From NCBI RefSeq assembly GCF_015354405.1, contig NZ_JADKYP010000045.1, positions 1 to 60,867 on the forward strand: a DNA stretch of 60,867 bases. Direction: 5' to 3'. Below are positions 1 to 9,018 of the stretch, one piece after another. The notes under the pieces were generated by a model. That model saw nothing but the letters and a program-made list of their open reading frames with translations, was not told the DNA's origin and did no database searches. The first letter of the stretch is position 1. Every line of letters begins with the position of its first letter. A program made the position numbers and the translations under genes. The stretch comes from Nocardia sp. BSTN01. GTDB lineage: Bacteria > Actinomycetota > Actinomycetes > Mycobacteriales > Mycobacteriaceae.

Positions 1-1281
1 GAAGCCGGAGCCACCGAAGGTCTGCAGCGAATCGGTCAGGTACTGGTAGGCCCGCTCCGAGCCGACACCCTTGACGATCGGCAGCAGCAGGTCGTTGACG
101 CGGAACGCGAGGTCCTTGTCGGCGCCCGAGACGAGCTGAGCGATGTCCTCGTTCTGGTGCGCGGCTGTGTAGAGGTAGATGGCGCGCAGGCCCTCGGCGT
201 AGGCCTTCTGCGTCATCAGCGAGCGGCGCACGTCCGGGTGGTGGGTGATGGTGACGCGCGGCGCGGTCTTGTCGGTCATCTGGGTCAGATCCGCACCCTG
301 CACCCGCTGCTTGGCGTAGTCGAGCGCGTTCAGGTAACCGGTCGACAGGGTCGCGATGGCCTTGGTGCCCACCATCATTCGGGCGTTCTCGATCACGTCG
401 AACATCTGCGCGATGCCGTCGTGGACCTCGCCGACCAGCCAGCCCTTGGCGGGCACGCCGTGGCCGCCGAAGGTGACCTCACAGGTGGCCGAAACCTTCA
501 GGCCCATCTTGTGCTCGACATTGGTGACGAACACGCCGTTGCGCTCACCCAGGGTCTGAGTCTCGAAGTCGAAGTGGAACTTCGGCACGAAGAACAGCGA
601 CAGACCCTTGGTGCCCGGGCCGGCGCCCTCGGGGCGGGCCAGCACCAGGTGGAAGATGTTCTCGAACATGTCGTCGGAGTCACCGGAGGTGATGAACCGC
701 TTCACACCCTCGATGTGCCAGGAGCCGTCCTCCTGCTGGATGGCCTTGGTGCGGCCGGCGCCGACGTCGGAACCCGCGTCGGGCTCGGTCAGCACCATGG
801 TGGCGCCCCAGTTGCGCTCGACGGCGATCTCGGCCCACTTCTTCTGCTCGTCGGTGGCGTTGTTCCAGAAGATCTGGCCGAACGGACCACCGGCGGCGTA
901 CATCGCGACGGCCGGGTTGGCGCCCAGGATCATCTCGTTGAGGGCCCAGACCACCGAACGCGGCGCGGGCAGGCCGCCCAGCTCCTCGTTCAGGCCGACC
1001 TTGTTCCAGCCGGCCTCTTCGTAGGCCTTGAAGGACTTCTTGAACGACTCCGGAATGGAGACGCTGTGGGTGGTGGGGTCGAACACCGGCGGGTTGCGGT
1101 CCGCGTCGGCGAAGGACTCGGCGACCGGGCCCTCGGCCAGGCGGCGTACCTCGTCGATGATGTTCTTGACCGTGTCGGTGTCCAGGTCACCGTAGGCGCC
1201 GGAATCCAGCACCGAGCCGATGCCCAGCACCTCGAAGAGGTTGAACTCCAGGTCGCGGACGTTGCTCTTGTAATGGCCCAT
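1..1281 (-). CDS. fadE5: FadE5-like acyl-CoA dehydrogenase, 3' end outside the window
   Basis: FAD-dependent alpha,beta-dehydrogenation of acyl-CoA in fatty-acid beta-oxidation. Only the first 427 codons are present. The reading frame runs off the left edge without a stop, and the family is about 610 residues, so roughly the last 180 are missing. The N-terminus '[20 protein letters not shown]' closely resembles mycobacterial FadE5 as I remember it. The flavin-binding stretch '[16 protein letters not shown]' and the middle-domain '[10 protein letters not shown]' are visible. The ATG start sits next to a divergent intergenic region shared with the sulfatase operon. The FadE5 subtype rests on recalled similarity; the acyl-CoA dehydrogenase fold is secure. 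Confidence 0.9.
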   Translation of the reverse strand, partial: MGHYKSNVRDLEFNLFEVLGIGSVLDSGAYGDLDTDTVKNIIDEVRRLAEGPVAESFADADRNPPVFDPTTHSVSIPESFKKSFKAYEEAGWNKVGLNEELGGLPAPRSVVWALNEMILGANPAVAMYAAGGPFGQIFWNNATDEQKKWAEIAVERNWGATMVLTEPDAGSDVGAGRTKAIQQEDGSWHIEGVKRFITSGDSDDMFENIFHLVLARPEGAGPGTKGLSLFFVPKFHFDFETQTLGERNGVFVTNVEHKMGLKVSATCEVTFGGHGVPAKGWLVGEVHDGIAQMFDVIENARMMVGTKAIATLSTGYLNALDYAKQRVQGADLTQMTDKTAPRVTITHHPDVRRSLMTQKAYAEGLRAIYLYTAAHQNEDIAQLVSGADKDLAFRVNDLLLPIVKGVGSERAYQYLTDSLQTFGGSGF

Positions 1282-1404
1282 CTCTGTTACTCACTCTCCG
1301 TTGAGTTGGTGCGGGTCGGTGTGTGCCGTTCCCGCCCATGTGTCTCCACACCGGGTAGGCGAACGGAATATCCGCCGTCTACTCGCGGGTAACTTACACC
1401 GTAT

Positions 1405-1420
1405 ATTACCGATGAGTAAT
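1405..1420. promoter_or_regulatory. Possible operator in the fadE/sulfatase divergent promoter
   Basis: An inverted repeat ATTAC-N6-GTAAT lies in an AT-rich island of the 286-bp region between the divergent acyl-CoA dehydrogenase and sulfatase genes. Size and position suit a TetR-type operator. No cognate regulator is adjacent, so the role is inferred. Confidence 0.3.
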
Positions 1421-1567
1421 GGGCTTGGAAAGCGCTGACCGGGCGATGTGACGAGATGAACACGGCAACGGCAGCTCACCGCAATCACCCGTCCCGGGTG
1501 AGGTGCCCGCGGGCGGGTGCGGGCAGGGTTTCGGCAGGGTAGTTCACCTGCGCCGAAGGAGGCCGCT

Positions 1568-3106
1568 GTGCCGGATTCGAAGCCGAACATTCTGGTGATC
1601 TGGGGCGACGACATCGGGATCACCAATCTCAGCTGCTACAGCGACGGCCTGATGGGCTATCGCACGCCCAACATCGACCGGCTCGCCGAGGAGGGCATGC
1701 GGTTCACCGACTCCTACGGCGAACAGAGCTGCACGGCCGGGCGGGCCTCCTTCATCACGGGCCAGAGTGTCTATCGCACCGGCATGAGCAAGGTCGGGGT
1801 GCCGGGCGCCGGCATCGGTCTGTCGCCGGAGGACCCGACCATCGCCGAACTGCTGAAACCGCTCGGCTACGCGACCGGGCAGTTCGGCAAGAACCACCTC
1901 GGCGACCTCAACAAGTTCCTGCCGACGGTCCGCGGCTTCGACGAATTCTTCGGCAACCTGTACCACCTGAACGCGGAGGAGGAACCCGAACTACCGGATT
2001 ATCCGCACAAGGACACCTATCCGCGGCTGTACGAGCTGCAACGCCCGCGCGGGGTGCTGCATTCGTGGGCGACCGATGAGGACGACCCCACCGAGGACCC
2101 CCGCTTCGGGCGCGTCGGCAAGCAGCGCATCGAGGACACCGGCCCGCTGACCAAGAAGCGGATGGAGACGATCGACGAGGACGTGGCCGAGGCGTGCGTG
2201 GATTTCCTCACCCGCCAGCAGCAGGCCGGCACCCCGTTCTTCGTCTGGCTGAACTTCACCCACATGCATCTGCGCACGCATACGAAACCGGAAAGTGTCG
2301 GGCAGGCCGGATTCTGGCAGTCGCCGTATCACGACACGATGATCGACCACGACCGCAATGTGGGCCGTGTGCTCGATGCCCTCGACGAACTCGGGCTCGC
2401 CGACAACACGATCGTCATCTACAGCACCGACAACGGCCCGCACGCCAACACCTGGCCCGACGGCGCGACCACCCCGTTCCGCAGTGAGAAGGACACCAAC
2501 TGGGAGGGGGCGTTCCGGGTCCCGCAGGTGATCCGCTGGCCGGGCCATATCGCCGCCCGTTCGATCTCCAACGACGTAGTGCAGCACCATGATTGGCTGC
2601 CGACCCTGCTCGCCGCGGCCGGCGAACCCGATGTCGTCGAGAAGCTGAAACAGGGATTTGCGGTGGGGGACAAGACGTTCAAGGTTCACATCGACGGCTA
2701 CAACCTGTTGCCGTACCTCACCGGCGAGGCCGAACACAGCCCGCGGCGCGGCATGGTCTATTTCTCCGACGACTGCGATGTGCTCGGAATCCGGTTCGAG
2801 AATTGGAAGATCGTGTTCATGGAGCAGCGCAAACAGGGCACGCTCGGGATCTGGGCCGAACCGTTCACCCCGCTGCGGGTACCGAAACTGTTCAATCTGC
2901 GCACCGACCCGTTCGAGCGGGCCGATGTCACCTCCAACACCTATTGGGACTGGTTCATCGACCACGACTACATCGCCTTCTACGGGTCGGCCATCGCGAC
3001 GGCGTTCCTCGACACGTTCAAGGAATTTCCGCCGCGTCAGGAACCGGCCACCTTCACCATCAACCAGGCGGTCGCCAAACTGCACGACTTCCTCGCGCGG
3101 GATTGA
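1568..3106 (+). CDS. Arylsulfatase (formylglycine-dependent sulfatase)
   Basis: Hydrolyses sulfate esters using a post-translationally formed Calpha-formylglycine. The start is the GTG at 1568, preceded by AAGGAGG at 1556-1562; a longer frame from 1517 lacks this ribosome site. The protein has 512 residues, usual for the alkaline-phosphatase superfamily. Metal-binding Asp14/Asp15 occur in 'IWGDDIG', and the modification motif C55-T-A-G-R is followed by 'FITGQ'. The motif carries Ala where the textbook motif has Pro, as in one bacterial sulfatase subgroup. No signal peptide is visible, so it is probably cytoplasmic. The stop lies 2 bp before the HAD gene, and FGE, which would install the formylglycine, is two genes downstream. 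The natural substrate is unknown. Confidence 0.93.
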   Translation: MPDSKPNILVIWGDDIGITNLSCYSDGLMGYRTPNIDRLAEEGMRFTDSYGEQSCTAGRASFITGQSVYRTGMSKVGVPGAGIGLSPEDPTIAELLKPLGYATGQFGKNHLGDLNKFLPTVRGFDEFFGNLYHLNAEEEPELPDYPHKDTYPRLYELQRPRGVLHSWATDEDDPTEDPRFGRVGKQRIEDTGPLTKKRMETIDEDVAEACVDFLTRQQQAGTPFFVWLNFTHMHLRTHTKPESVGQAGFWQSPYHDTMIDHDRNVGRVLDALDELGLADNTIVIYSTDNGPHANTWPDGATTPFRSEKDTNWEGAFRVPQVIRWPGHIAARSISNDVVQHHDWLPTLLAAAGEPDVVEKLKQGFAVGDKTFKVHIDGYNLLPYLTGEAEHSPRRGMVYFSDDCDVLGIRFENWKIVFMEQRKQGTLGIWAEPFTPLRVPKLFNLRTDPFERADVTSNTYWDWFIDHDYIAFYGSAIATAFLDTFKEFPPRQEPATFTINQAVAKLHDFLARD

Positions 3107-3108
3107 CG

Positions 3109-4047
3109 ATGGCAGTCTCGCTGGAATCGTGGAACGACGGGGAAACCACCTCCGCCATCGTCGATTTCGTCGCGCGCGTCACCGATCGCGACGGGCCCGG
3201 GTATGTCGAACCGTCCGCACGTGTCGCGGTATTCGACAACGACGGCACGCTGTGGTGTGAGAAACCGATGCCGATCCAGCTCGATTTCACCATCCGGCGA
3301 CTGGCCGAAATGGCGATGCAGGAACCGGAATTGCGCACGCAACAGCCGTGGCGAGCGGCCTACGAGCAGGATCTGCAGTGGCTCGGCGCGGCGATGGTCA
3401 AGCACTATCACGGTGACGACGACGATCTGAAGTTGTTGATGGGCGCGGTGACTCGCGCTTTCGGTGAGATCACCGTCGAGGACTACGACGCGCGGGTGGC
3501 GGCATTCTTCGCCGACGCCGGTCACCCGACGCTCGGTCGTCCGTATCACGGCTGTGGTTTCGCGCCGATGGTCGAATTGCTGTGGTATCTGCGTGACAAC
3601 GGATTCACCACCTACATCGCCTCCGGCGGCGACCGGGATTTCATGCGCCCGGTCGCGGGTGATCTCTACGGTGTGCCGCCGGAACGAGTGATCGGCAGTG
3701 CGCTCGGGCTGACCTATCGCGAACAGGAAGGCCGCAGCGACCTGCTCTACAAATCCGCGATGGACTTCTTCGACGACGGACCGGAGAAACCGATCCGAAT
3801 CTGGAGCCGGATCGGCCGCCGTCCCATTCTGTCGGTCGGCAATTCCAACGGCGATCTGCCCATGCTGTCGTTCTCCGAACTCGCGGGCGCGCCGTCGCTG
3901 CGCATGCTCATCCTGCACGACGACGCCGAGCGTGAATTCGACTATGTCGCCGGCGCCGAGGATGCCCTCGCGCACGCGCGTCGCAACGACTGGACGGTGG
4001 TCAGCATGAAAAATGACTGGGCGCAGATCTTCACACCCGATTCGTAG
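3109..4047 (+). CDS. HAD-superfamily phosphatase (SerB-like)
   Basis: A 312-residue haloacid-dehalogenase-fold hydrolase, probably a phosphomonoesterase. Motif I is D43-N-D45-G-T in 'VFDNDGTLW'. Motif II appears as the Ser of 'YIASGGDRDF', and motif IV as 'SVGNSNGDLPML'. The insertion between motifs I and II is helical, as in phosphoserine-phosphatase-like members. It starts 2 bp after the sulfatase stop and precedes FGE by 9 bp, so the genes are almost certainly co-transcribed. The context suggests a substrate carrying both sulfate and phosphate, or removal of a phosphorylated product after desulfation; this is inference. The substrate cannot be read from the sequence. Confidence 0.85.
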   Translation: MAVSLESWNDGETTSAIVDFVARVTDRDGPGYVEPSARVAVFDNDGTLWCEKPMPIQLDFTIRRLAEMAMQEPELRTQQPWRAAYEQDLQWLGAAMVKHYHGDDDDLKLLMGAVTRAFGEITVEDYDARVAAFFADAGHPTLGRPYHGCGFAPMVELLWYLRDNGFTTYIASGGDRDFMRPVAGDLYGVPPERVIGSALGLTYREQEGRSDLLYKSAMDFFDDGPEKPIRIWSRIGRRPILSVGNSNGDLPMLSFSELAGAPSLRMLILHDDAEREFDYVAGAEDALAHARRNDWTVVSMKNDWAQIFTPDS

Positions 4048-4056
4048 GAACGGCCC

Positions 4057-4989
4057 GTGAATGTGAACATGTCGACCGCCACCGACGTACGGCAGATCCC
4101 CGCACAGACCTTCACCATGGGTTCCGACCGCCACTATCCGGAGGAGCGGCCCGCCCACCGGGTGGCCGTAGATGCCTTCGCCATCGAGGTTCGGCAGGTC
4201 ACCAACGCCCAGTACGAACGGTTCGTCGCCGAAACCGGATACCGCACCGTCGCCGAACGTCCGCTCGATCCCGCCGACTTCCCGGGGGCGCCGGTCGAGA
4301 ACCTGCAACCCGGCTCGATGGTATTCACCGGGACCTCCGGCCCGGTCGACCTGCGGCATCTGAACCTGTGGTGGCGCTGGACGCCGGGCGCCTCGTGGCG
4401 CCATCCCGAGGGGCCCGGGTCGTCGATCGTCGACCGGCCCGACCACCCGGTGGTCCATCTCGCGCACGAGGATGCCGCCGCCTACGCGATCTGGCGGGGC
4501 CGGGCGCTGCCGAGCGAGGCGCAGTGGGAAGCCGCGGCCCGCGGCGGTGTGGATGGCGCCGAATTCACCTGGGGAGAGGAGGGCGAAGCGGGTGATGCGC
4601 GACTGGCCAACTACTGGCACGGCGCCTTCCCGTGGCGTCCGGACCCCGGTTACGGTCGCACCGCTGCCGTCGGTTCGTACCCGCCCAACGCCTACGGCCT
4701 GTTCGATATGGCCGGCAACGTGTGGGAATGGACCGACGACTGGTACGCCGAACGTCATTCGGACGGCGGCGGGTGCTGCGTCCCGCGCAATCCGCGCGGT
4801 GGGGACCAGGAACGGAGTTTCGATCCGCGCCAGCCGCAGTTCCGGGTGCCGCGCAAGGTGATCAAGGGCGGTTCGTTCCTCTGCGCCGACAGTTACTGCC
4901 GCCGGTACCGGCCCGCGGCGCGGCGCCCGCAGATGATCGACACCGGCATGAGCCATATCGGCTTCCGGTGCGTGGCCGCGGCGAGCTGA
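4057..4989 (+). CDS. Formylglycine-generating enzyme (sulfatase-modifying factor)
   Basis: Copper-dependent oxidase that converts the sulfatase motif cysteine to formylglycine. The 310 residues cover the whole C-type-lectin-like FGE-sulfatase domain: N-terminal 'TFTMGSDRHYPEE', central 'GRALPSEAQWEAAARGG', 'FDMAGNVWEWTDDWY', and the C-terminal active site 'KGGSFLCADSYCRRYRPAAR' with Cys276 and Cys281 matching the two catalytic cysteines of characterised FGEs. The GTG at 4057 has an AGGAA ribosome site 6 bp upstream; an ATG four codons later is an alternative. Its place in the operon indicates the adjacent C-T-A-G-R sulfatase as the main client, although sulfatases elsewhere could also be served. 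Confidence 0.95.
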   Translation: MNVNMSTATDVRQIPAQTFTMGSDRHYPEERPAHRVAVDAFAIEVRQVTNAQYERFVAETGYRTVAERPLDPADFPGAPVENLQPGSMVFTGTSGPVDLRHLNLWWRWTPGASWRHPEGPGSSIVDRPDHPVVHLAHEDAAAYAIWRGRALPSEAQWEAAARGGVDGAEFTWGEEGEAGDARLANYWHGAFPWRPDPGYGRTAAVGSYPPNAYGLFDMAGNVWEWTDDWYAERHSDGGGCCVPRNPRGGDQERSFDPRQPQFRVPRKVIKGGSFLCADSYCRRYRPAARRPQMIDTGMSHIGFRCVAAAS

Positions 4990-5001
4990 ACGGCGATTAC
5001 C

Positions 5002-5616
5002 GTGGACCACGTGCGCATCGAGACGACTGCGGGGGATGCCGAGGTGGAGATCGAGCGGGGTACCGGCGATCGTTTTCTGCTGCTGCTCACCCACGGTTCC
5101 GGGGGCGGGGTGGAGGCCGGGGATCTGCTGGCCGTCCGCGATCGCGCGGTAGCGCTGGGCGGGGTCGTCGCGCGGGTGGTCCAGCCGTATCGAGTCGCCG
5201 GTCGGCGGGCGCCGGGATCGGCGACCGTGCAGGATGCGGCCTGGCTCGAGATCGTCGCCGCCCTGCGGGCACAGGTACCCGGCGTACCGCTGATCCAGGG
5301 CGGTCGCAGCAACGGCGCCCGGGTCGCCTGCCGGACCGCCGTGGCAGCCGGTGCGAAAGGCGTACTGGCGCTGTCTTTCCCACTGCATCCGCCCGGCAAG
5401 CCGGAGAAGACGCGGCGTGACGAACTGGTGGCAGCGTCCGCGCACGTCGATGTGCTGGTGATCAACGGCGAGCGCGATCCCTTCGGCATTCCGGATCCCT
5501 CCGATGCGGCCGAGGTGAAAGTCGTTCCTCGCCAGCCACATTCCTTCCGCACCGGATTCGATCTGATCGCGCAGACGGTGGAACCGTGGCTGCGCCGATG
5601 GACAACGCTGGATTGA
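5002..5616 (+). CDS. Small alpha/beta hydrolase, KANL3/Tex30-like
   Basis: A 204-residue single-domain alpha/beta hydrolase. The sequence shows the oxyanion-side 'LTHGSGGG', a nucleophile elbow 'GGRSNGAR', an acid in 'INGERDPFG' and a histidine in 'QPHSF', so the Ser-Asp-His triad appears complete. The family is related to dienelactone hydrolase and human TEX30/KANSL3-like proteins, whose bacterial substrates are largely unknown. The GTG start is 12 bp after the FGE stop, making it the last gene of the sulfatase operon, possibly acting on an ester or acyl product released there. Confidence 0.8.
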   Translation: MDHVRIETTAGDAEVEIERGTGDRFLLLLTHGSGGGVEAGDLLAVRDRAVALGGVVARVVQPYRVAGRRAPGSATVQDAAWLEIVAALRAQVPGVPLIQGGRSNGARVACRTAVAAGAKGVLALSFPLHPPGKPEKTRRDELVAASAHVDVLVINGERDPFGIPDPSDAAEVKVVPRQPHSFRTGFDLIAQTVEPWLRRWTTLD

Positions 5617-5740
5617 GCGGAGCCGAAAATCTCTGCGGACTACGAAATCTCAGGTCCCAGCTCCGGGAAGACCCCGATGTCGTGCCGCGATCCGGGAGGT
5701 AATTTCGACTGCGGTCGGGATTTCGAGAGGAGAGTGATCC

Positions 5741-6187
5741 ATGATCGCAGGCCCGATTCGCGCCGCTCGCCGTCCCGTGGCCGGTGTCGCACTGGCTGTC
5801 CTCGCCGCGACCGGTATCGCCGTCGCCGGGGCGGGAGCGGCCGAGGCGAGCGTTCCGTGTGGCGCGGCCCCGCCGTGCACTGCCGACGGCTTCGGCTCCG
5901 ACGGGTTCAACGCCCAGGGTGTCGACCGGTTCGGCCGCGATCGCTCGGGTTTCGATCGGTCCGGATACGACTCGTTCGGCCGCGACCGCTCGGGCTTCGA
6001 CCGGTTCGGTTACGACCGCTCCGGCTACGACTCGTTCGGCTACGACCGGTTCGGTTACGACCGCAACGGCTACGACCGGTCCGGATACGACCAATTCGGC
6101 CGGGACCGATTCGATCACCCCCGGGCGGATCCGCCCGCACAGTCCCACCGACCGGCGCCGCTACCCACCGGCAGCGCCGGACTGTGA
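5741..6187 (+). CDS. Secreted pentapeptide-repeat protein (YDRxG repeats)
   Basis: A 148-residue protein. Residues about 1-36 form a Sec signal peptide (basic start, long Ala/Val/Gly core, Ala-X-Ala end). A short Cys-containing linker 'VPCGAAPPC' follows, then about a dozen tandem five-residue units of the form [YFR]-D-[RSQ]-[SFN]-G at roughly residues 60-125, then a Pro-rich tail. The units are encoded by an approximate 15-bp DNA repeat at about 5930-6115. The ATG follows a GAGAGGAGAG ribosome site. I know of similar GYDRDG-type arrays in other bacteria but no assigned function; Asp-rich periodicity could suit metal binding or a fibrous envelope protein. Function unknown. Confidence 0.75.
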   Translation: MIAGPIRAARRPVAGVALAVLAATGIAVAGAGAAEASVPCGAAPPCTADGFGSDGFNAQGVDRFGRDRSGFDRSGYDSFGRDRSGFDRFGYDRSGYDSFGYDRFGYDRNGYDRSGYDQFGRDRFDHPRADPPAQSHRPAPLPTGSAGL

Positions 6188-6193
6188 GGCGTC

Positions 6194-6222
6194 GCCACCC
6201 CGGATCACGCGTCCGGGGTGGC
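6194..6222. terminator. Bidirectional hairpin terminator
   Basis: Perfect 11-bp inverted repeat (6194-6204 and 6212-6222, 7-nt loop, arms rich in CCCC/GGGG) between the convergent repeat-protein and methyltransferase genes, overlapping the last codons of the latter. No T-run, as is common for actinobacterial hairpins. Confidence 0.6.
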
Positions 6223-6906
6223 CGTCGCTTGCTCCTCCAGATCGGGCACGGTCGCGGTGGCGACCACGAGGGCGTCGATGGCGTCGCGCCCCTCGGTCTC
6301 GCGGATCACCCGCTGCGCGGTGTCGACCCGGATATGTTCTGCCGCAGCGAGATCCGTCACCACGTCGTCGGGAGTGAACAGGATCGCCGGATCCTGTGGC
6401 CCGCCGTAACCGTCGGCGATATTGGTGGTGTCGTGCCCGAGGACGAGAAGGGTGCCACCCGGGCTCAGCCGCTCGGCCGCCGAGAGCAGCAGGGTGCGCC
6501 GCTGTTCGGCCGGCAGGTGGATGTAGACGGCGAGAATCAGTTCGAACGGGCCGTCGATCCCGGCGCCGGCCAGATCGGTGACGTCCGCGCATTCCCAGTC
6601 GATCCGGCTGCGCACCGACCGCGACAGCCGCGAGGCGACCGTGCGCCCCTTGTCGATGCCGACCTGGGAGAAATCGACCGCCCGCACCTGCCAGCCGTGC
6701 GTGGCCAGCCACAGCGCGTGCCGCCCCTCGCCGCACGCCAGATCCAGGGCACGCGGCAATTCCGGTGGCTCTTCCCCGGGCGCGTCCGGCACCAGGTGGA
6801 CGCGGCGCTCCAATCCGAAGATGTGCTCGACGACCGTCGCGTTCGGCGGTGCGCCCCACACCAACTCGCTCTGCGCGTAGCGCTCGTCCCACTCGGCGGC
6901 GTCCAT
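6205..6906 (-). CDS. Class I SAM-dependent methyltransferase
   Basis: A 233-residue Rossmann-fold methyltransferase. Motif I is 'LDLACGEGRHALWLA', followed by the acidic end of strand 2 in 'VRAVDFS', 'CADVTDL' and 'FELILAVYIHLP'. The N-terminus 'WDERYAQSELVWG' is typical of the thiopurine/tellurite-resistance-like group, in which the first helix closes over SAM. The ATG start is clear. It is a single gene convergent with the repeat protein. The acceptor cannot be inferred; detoxifying S-, Te- or small-molecule methylation is possible. Confidence 0.87.
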   Translation of the reverse strand: MDAAEWDERYAQSELVWGAPPNATVVEHIFGLERRVHLVPDAPGEEPPELPRALDLACGEGRHALWLATHGWQVRAVDFSQVGIDKGRTVASRLSRSVRSRIDWECADVTDLAGAGIDGPFELILAVYIHLPAEQRRTLLLSAAERLSPGGTLLVLGHDTTNIADGYGGPQDPAILFTPDDVVTDLAAAEHIRVDTAQRVIRETEGRDAIDALVVATATVPDLEEQATATPDA

Positions 6907-6932
6907 GGGGCGAGTCTAGCCAGCGACAGCGC

Positions 6933-6964
6933 GACGCCCGGCCGGGCGGAACCGACCGGGCGTC
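6933..6964 (-). terminator. Hairpin downstream of the DUF4185 gene
   Basis: Perfect 9-bp arms (6933-6941 and 6956-6964, GACGCCCGG and its complement, 14-nt loop) 18 bp beyond the stop of the minus-strand DUF4185 gene. Probable Rho-independent-like terminator. Confidence 0.5.
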
Positions 6965-6981
6965 AGGCTGTTCGAGGCGAA

Positions 6982-8088
6982 CTACAGCGTCGTGCGCATC
7001 AGGACGACGTTGTACTGGCTGTGTACCGTGGTGAGGAAATACAGGTCCCGCCCGGTCTGGTACGGGAAGATCGAGGGGGCGTACGCGGTCGGCAATTCGC
7101 GCGTATCGATCAGCACCTCGGGCGGACTCCACAGCCCCTCCGGGGACGACGCCCGGCGCATCACCACCGAATTCCACGGATCGGTGGTCAGCATGACGAA
7201 CTGCCCGAGGTAGTCGTTCCACATCACCGACATCTCGGCTACTCCGCCGGTGATCGGGCGGGCGGCGTTCACATCGTTCTTGCGCCAGGCGCCGCCGTCC
7301 CAGTACTCGTATTCGGCGAGATTCTGGATGTCGTTCTCCCGCACGCGCGCGAGGTAGGCGAAATGATTGCGGCCCGACGGCGTGCCGTATTCGTACACCC
7401 AGCCGCCGCTCTTCACGAAGGCGTTCATCTGGAAGTTGGCATTGCCGCCCTCGTTGGGCCGGCGGGTGAAATCGAGGTCGGCCCAGGTTTCCCCGTTGTC
7501 GGCGGAAGCCGCCAGGCCCGAGTAGTTGGTGGTCCACTGGCCGACGTCGTCCCAGCTCTTCACCGACATCAGGCTCATGTACTGCACGCCGTTCACCGAG
7601 ATTCCCGCGGTCGGGATGCGGCTGATCTCGATGAACGGAATCTTGGGGCTGGGAATCAGGTCCCGCGCCTGGCCGAACACGTCGCGCACGGCGCTGTCGA
7701 AATAGATGCCGCCCGAGGGATCCTCGGTGTGACTGCGCACCAGGATATTGCTGCGCCACGCCCAGAAACTGCCGGCCAGCAGATTCGGCAACCCCACGCC
7801 GGCGGTATCGCCGAAGGCGGTGAGCATCTCGCCGCGGCCGTTGTCCCACATGATTCCCAGGTCGGTGCCGAGGACGTTGTAGTTCTCGGTGGCGTTCGGG
7901 CTGGCCATTCCGGTGACCTGGAATATCGCTCGCGAACGGCCGACCAGATTCGGTAATCCGGTGGTGCCGTTGAGAACCGGAATAGGATTGATGGCATTCG
8001 GGTTGGCGGCCGCGGGCGCGGTCACTGTCAGAAGTACGGCCGAGGCGCCCGCTATCGCGGACAGCAGGACGGATACGGTCTTGGACAA
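6982..8088 (-). CDS. Secreted DUF4185-domain protein
   Basis: A 368-residue exported protein. Residues about 1-28 form a signal peptide ending 'TAPAAA'. The rest matches the DUF4185 pattern common in Nocardia and Mycobacterium: 'DLGIMWDNGRGEMLTAFGDT', repeated Trp/Asp blade segments such as 'DNGETWADLDF', and 'PYQTGRDLYFLTTVHSQYN' near the end. The fold is presumed to be a beta-propeller related to glycoside-hydrolase-like proteins; catalytic activity has not, to my knowledge, been assigned. The ATG is at 8088. The gene is monocistronic, with hairpins on its downstream side. An envelope carbohydrate-binding or hydrolytic role is inference only. Confidence 0.82.
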   Translation of the reverse strand: MSKTVSVLLSAIAGASAVLLTVTAPAAANPNAINPIPVLNGTTGLPNLVGRSRAIFQVTGMASPNATENYNVLGTDLGIMWDNGRGEMLTAFGDTAGVGLPNLLAGSFWAWRSNILVRSHTEDPSGGIYFDSAVRDVFGQARDLIPSPKIPFIEISRIPTAGISVNGVQYMSLMSVKSWDDVGQWTTNYSGLAASADNGETWADLDFTRRPNEGGNANFQMNAFVKSGGWVYEYGTPSGRNHFAYLARVRENDIQNLAEYEYWDGGAWRKNDVNAARPITGGVAEMSVMWNDYLGQFVMLTTDPWNSVVMRRASSPEGLWSPPEVLIDTRELPTAYAPSIFPYQTGRDLYFLTTVHSQYNVVLMRTTL

Positions 8089-8238
8089 ATGCAGCCCTTC
8101 CCGTTCTCGCCGATGCGCCCCCGTTCACCGGCTTCGCTGGCAAAGTGTGAAAATGCTAACAGCGAATCGCAGCTAAAGGGGTTTTCTGCTCGAGTTTTCG
8201 GGTAATTCCCGGGTCGGCCGTGTGTCCCTTTGTCGGAT

Positions 8239-8982
8239 CTACCGACGGCCGAGCGCCTGCCGGACCAGAAGTGGTATCTGCGTGGCCCGTTCGATTCCCA
8301 GGGTGCGTCGGGTGCCCGCATGCCAGGTGCGCTCGAACAATTGTTTGGCGGCGGCGACGGCGGGCGCCGGGCGCGCCGCGATGCGATCGGCCAATGTCTC
8401 GGCATCGGCGCGCGGATCCTCGCTGACCTCGGTGATCAATCCGATGCGGGCGGCATAGGCGGCGTCGACGGGGTCGGCGGTCATGGTCAGCAGGAGCGCC
8501 TTGTCCGCGCCGATCAGGCGGGACAACGTGACCGCGCCCGACATATCCGGGATCAGGCCGTGCGCGACTTCCATCACGGCGAAATCGGAATCCGGTGTGG
8601 CGAAACGGATATCGGCGGCCAACGCCAATTGCAGTCCGCCGCCGAAACAATGGCCGTGCACCGCCGCGATCACCGGCTGCGGCAATCGCCGCCACGCCCA
8701 GCACGCCTCCTGAAAGGTATTGGTGCCCAACCACGGTAGCGGCAGGAAATTGCGCACGATACTCAGCGGGTCGCCGGTCGCCTTCGCGATATCCAGACCA
8801 CTGGAGAAACTGGGCCCGTTGCCGGCGAGGATGACGGAGCGAATCTCGTCGCGTTTTCCGATCACCCGTGCCACCCGCACGAGATCGTTCAACATGTCGA
8901 TGGTGAGCCCGTTGTGTTTGTCGGGCCGGTCGAGTTCGACGTAGGCACGATCACCGTCGAAGGTCAGGGATACGTCGCTCAT
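8239..8982 (-). CDS. Enoyl-CoA hydratase/isomerase family protein
   Basis: A 247-residue crotonase-fold enzyme acting on acyl-CoA thioesters. The oxyanion-hole segments are 'SVILAGNGPSFSSGLDI' and 'AAVHGHCFGGGLQLALAADI', where the Gly-Gly-Gly replaces the more usual GGG/AGG. The catalytic region 'FAVMEVAHGLIPDMSGAVTLSRLIG' contains a Glu equivalent to one of the two hydratase glutamates. The last approximately 60 residues form the helical trimerisation tail. The ATG lies at 8982, with the alpha/beta hydrolase gene upstream on the same strand. Hydratase versus isomerase activity cannot be told from sequence alone. Confidence 0.88.
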   Translation of the reverse strand: MSDVSLTFDGDRAYVELDRPDKHNGLTIDMLNDLVRVARVIGKRDEIRSVILAGNGPSFSSGLDIAKATGDPLSIVRNFLPLPWLGTNTFQEACWAWRRLPQPVIAAVHGHCFGGGLQLALAADIRFATPDSDFAVMEVAHGLIPDMSGAVTLSRLIGADKALLLTMTADPVDAAYAARIGLITEVSEDPRADAETLADRIAARPAPAVAAAKQLFERTWHAGTRRTLGIERATQIPLLVRQALGRR

Positions 8983-9018
8983 CGCTCACTCCGTACTGAT
9001 CGGGTCGGCCTCCCGTGG

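Noticed and set aside
157-1392. Long plus-strand frame opposite the acyl-CoA dehydrogenase
   Set aside because: It is antisense to a clearly conserved gene, and its translation has no recognisable motif.
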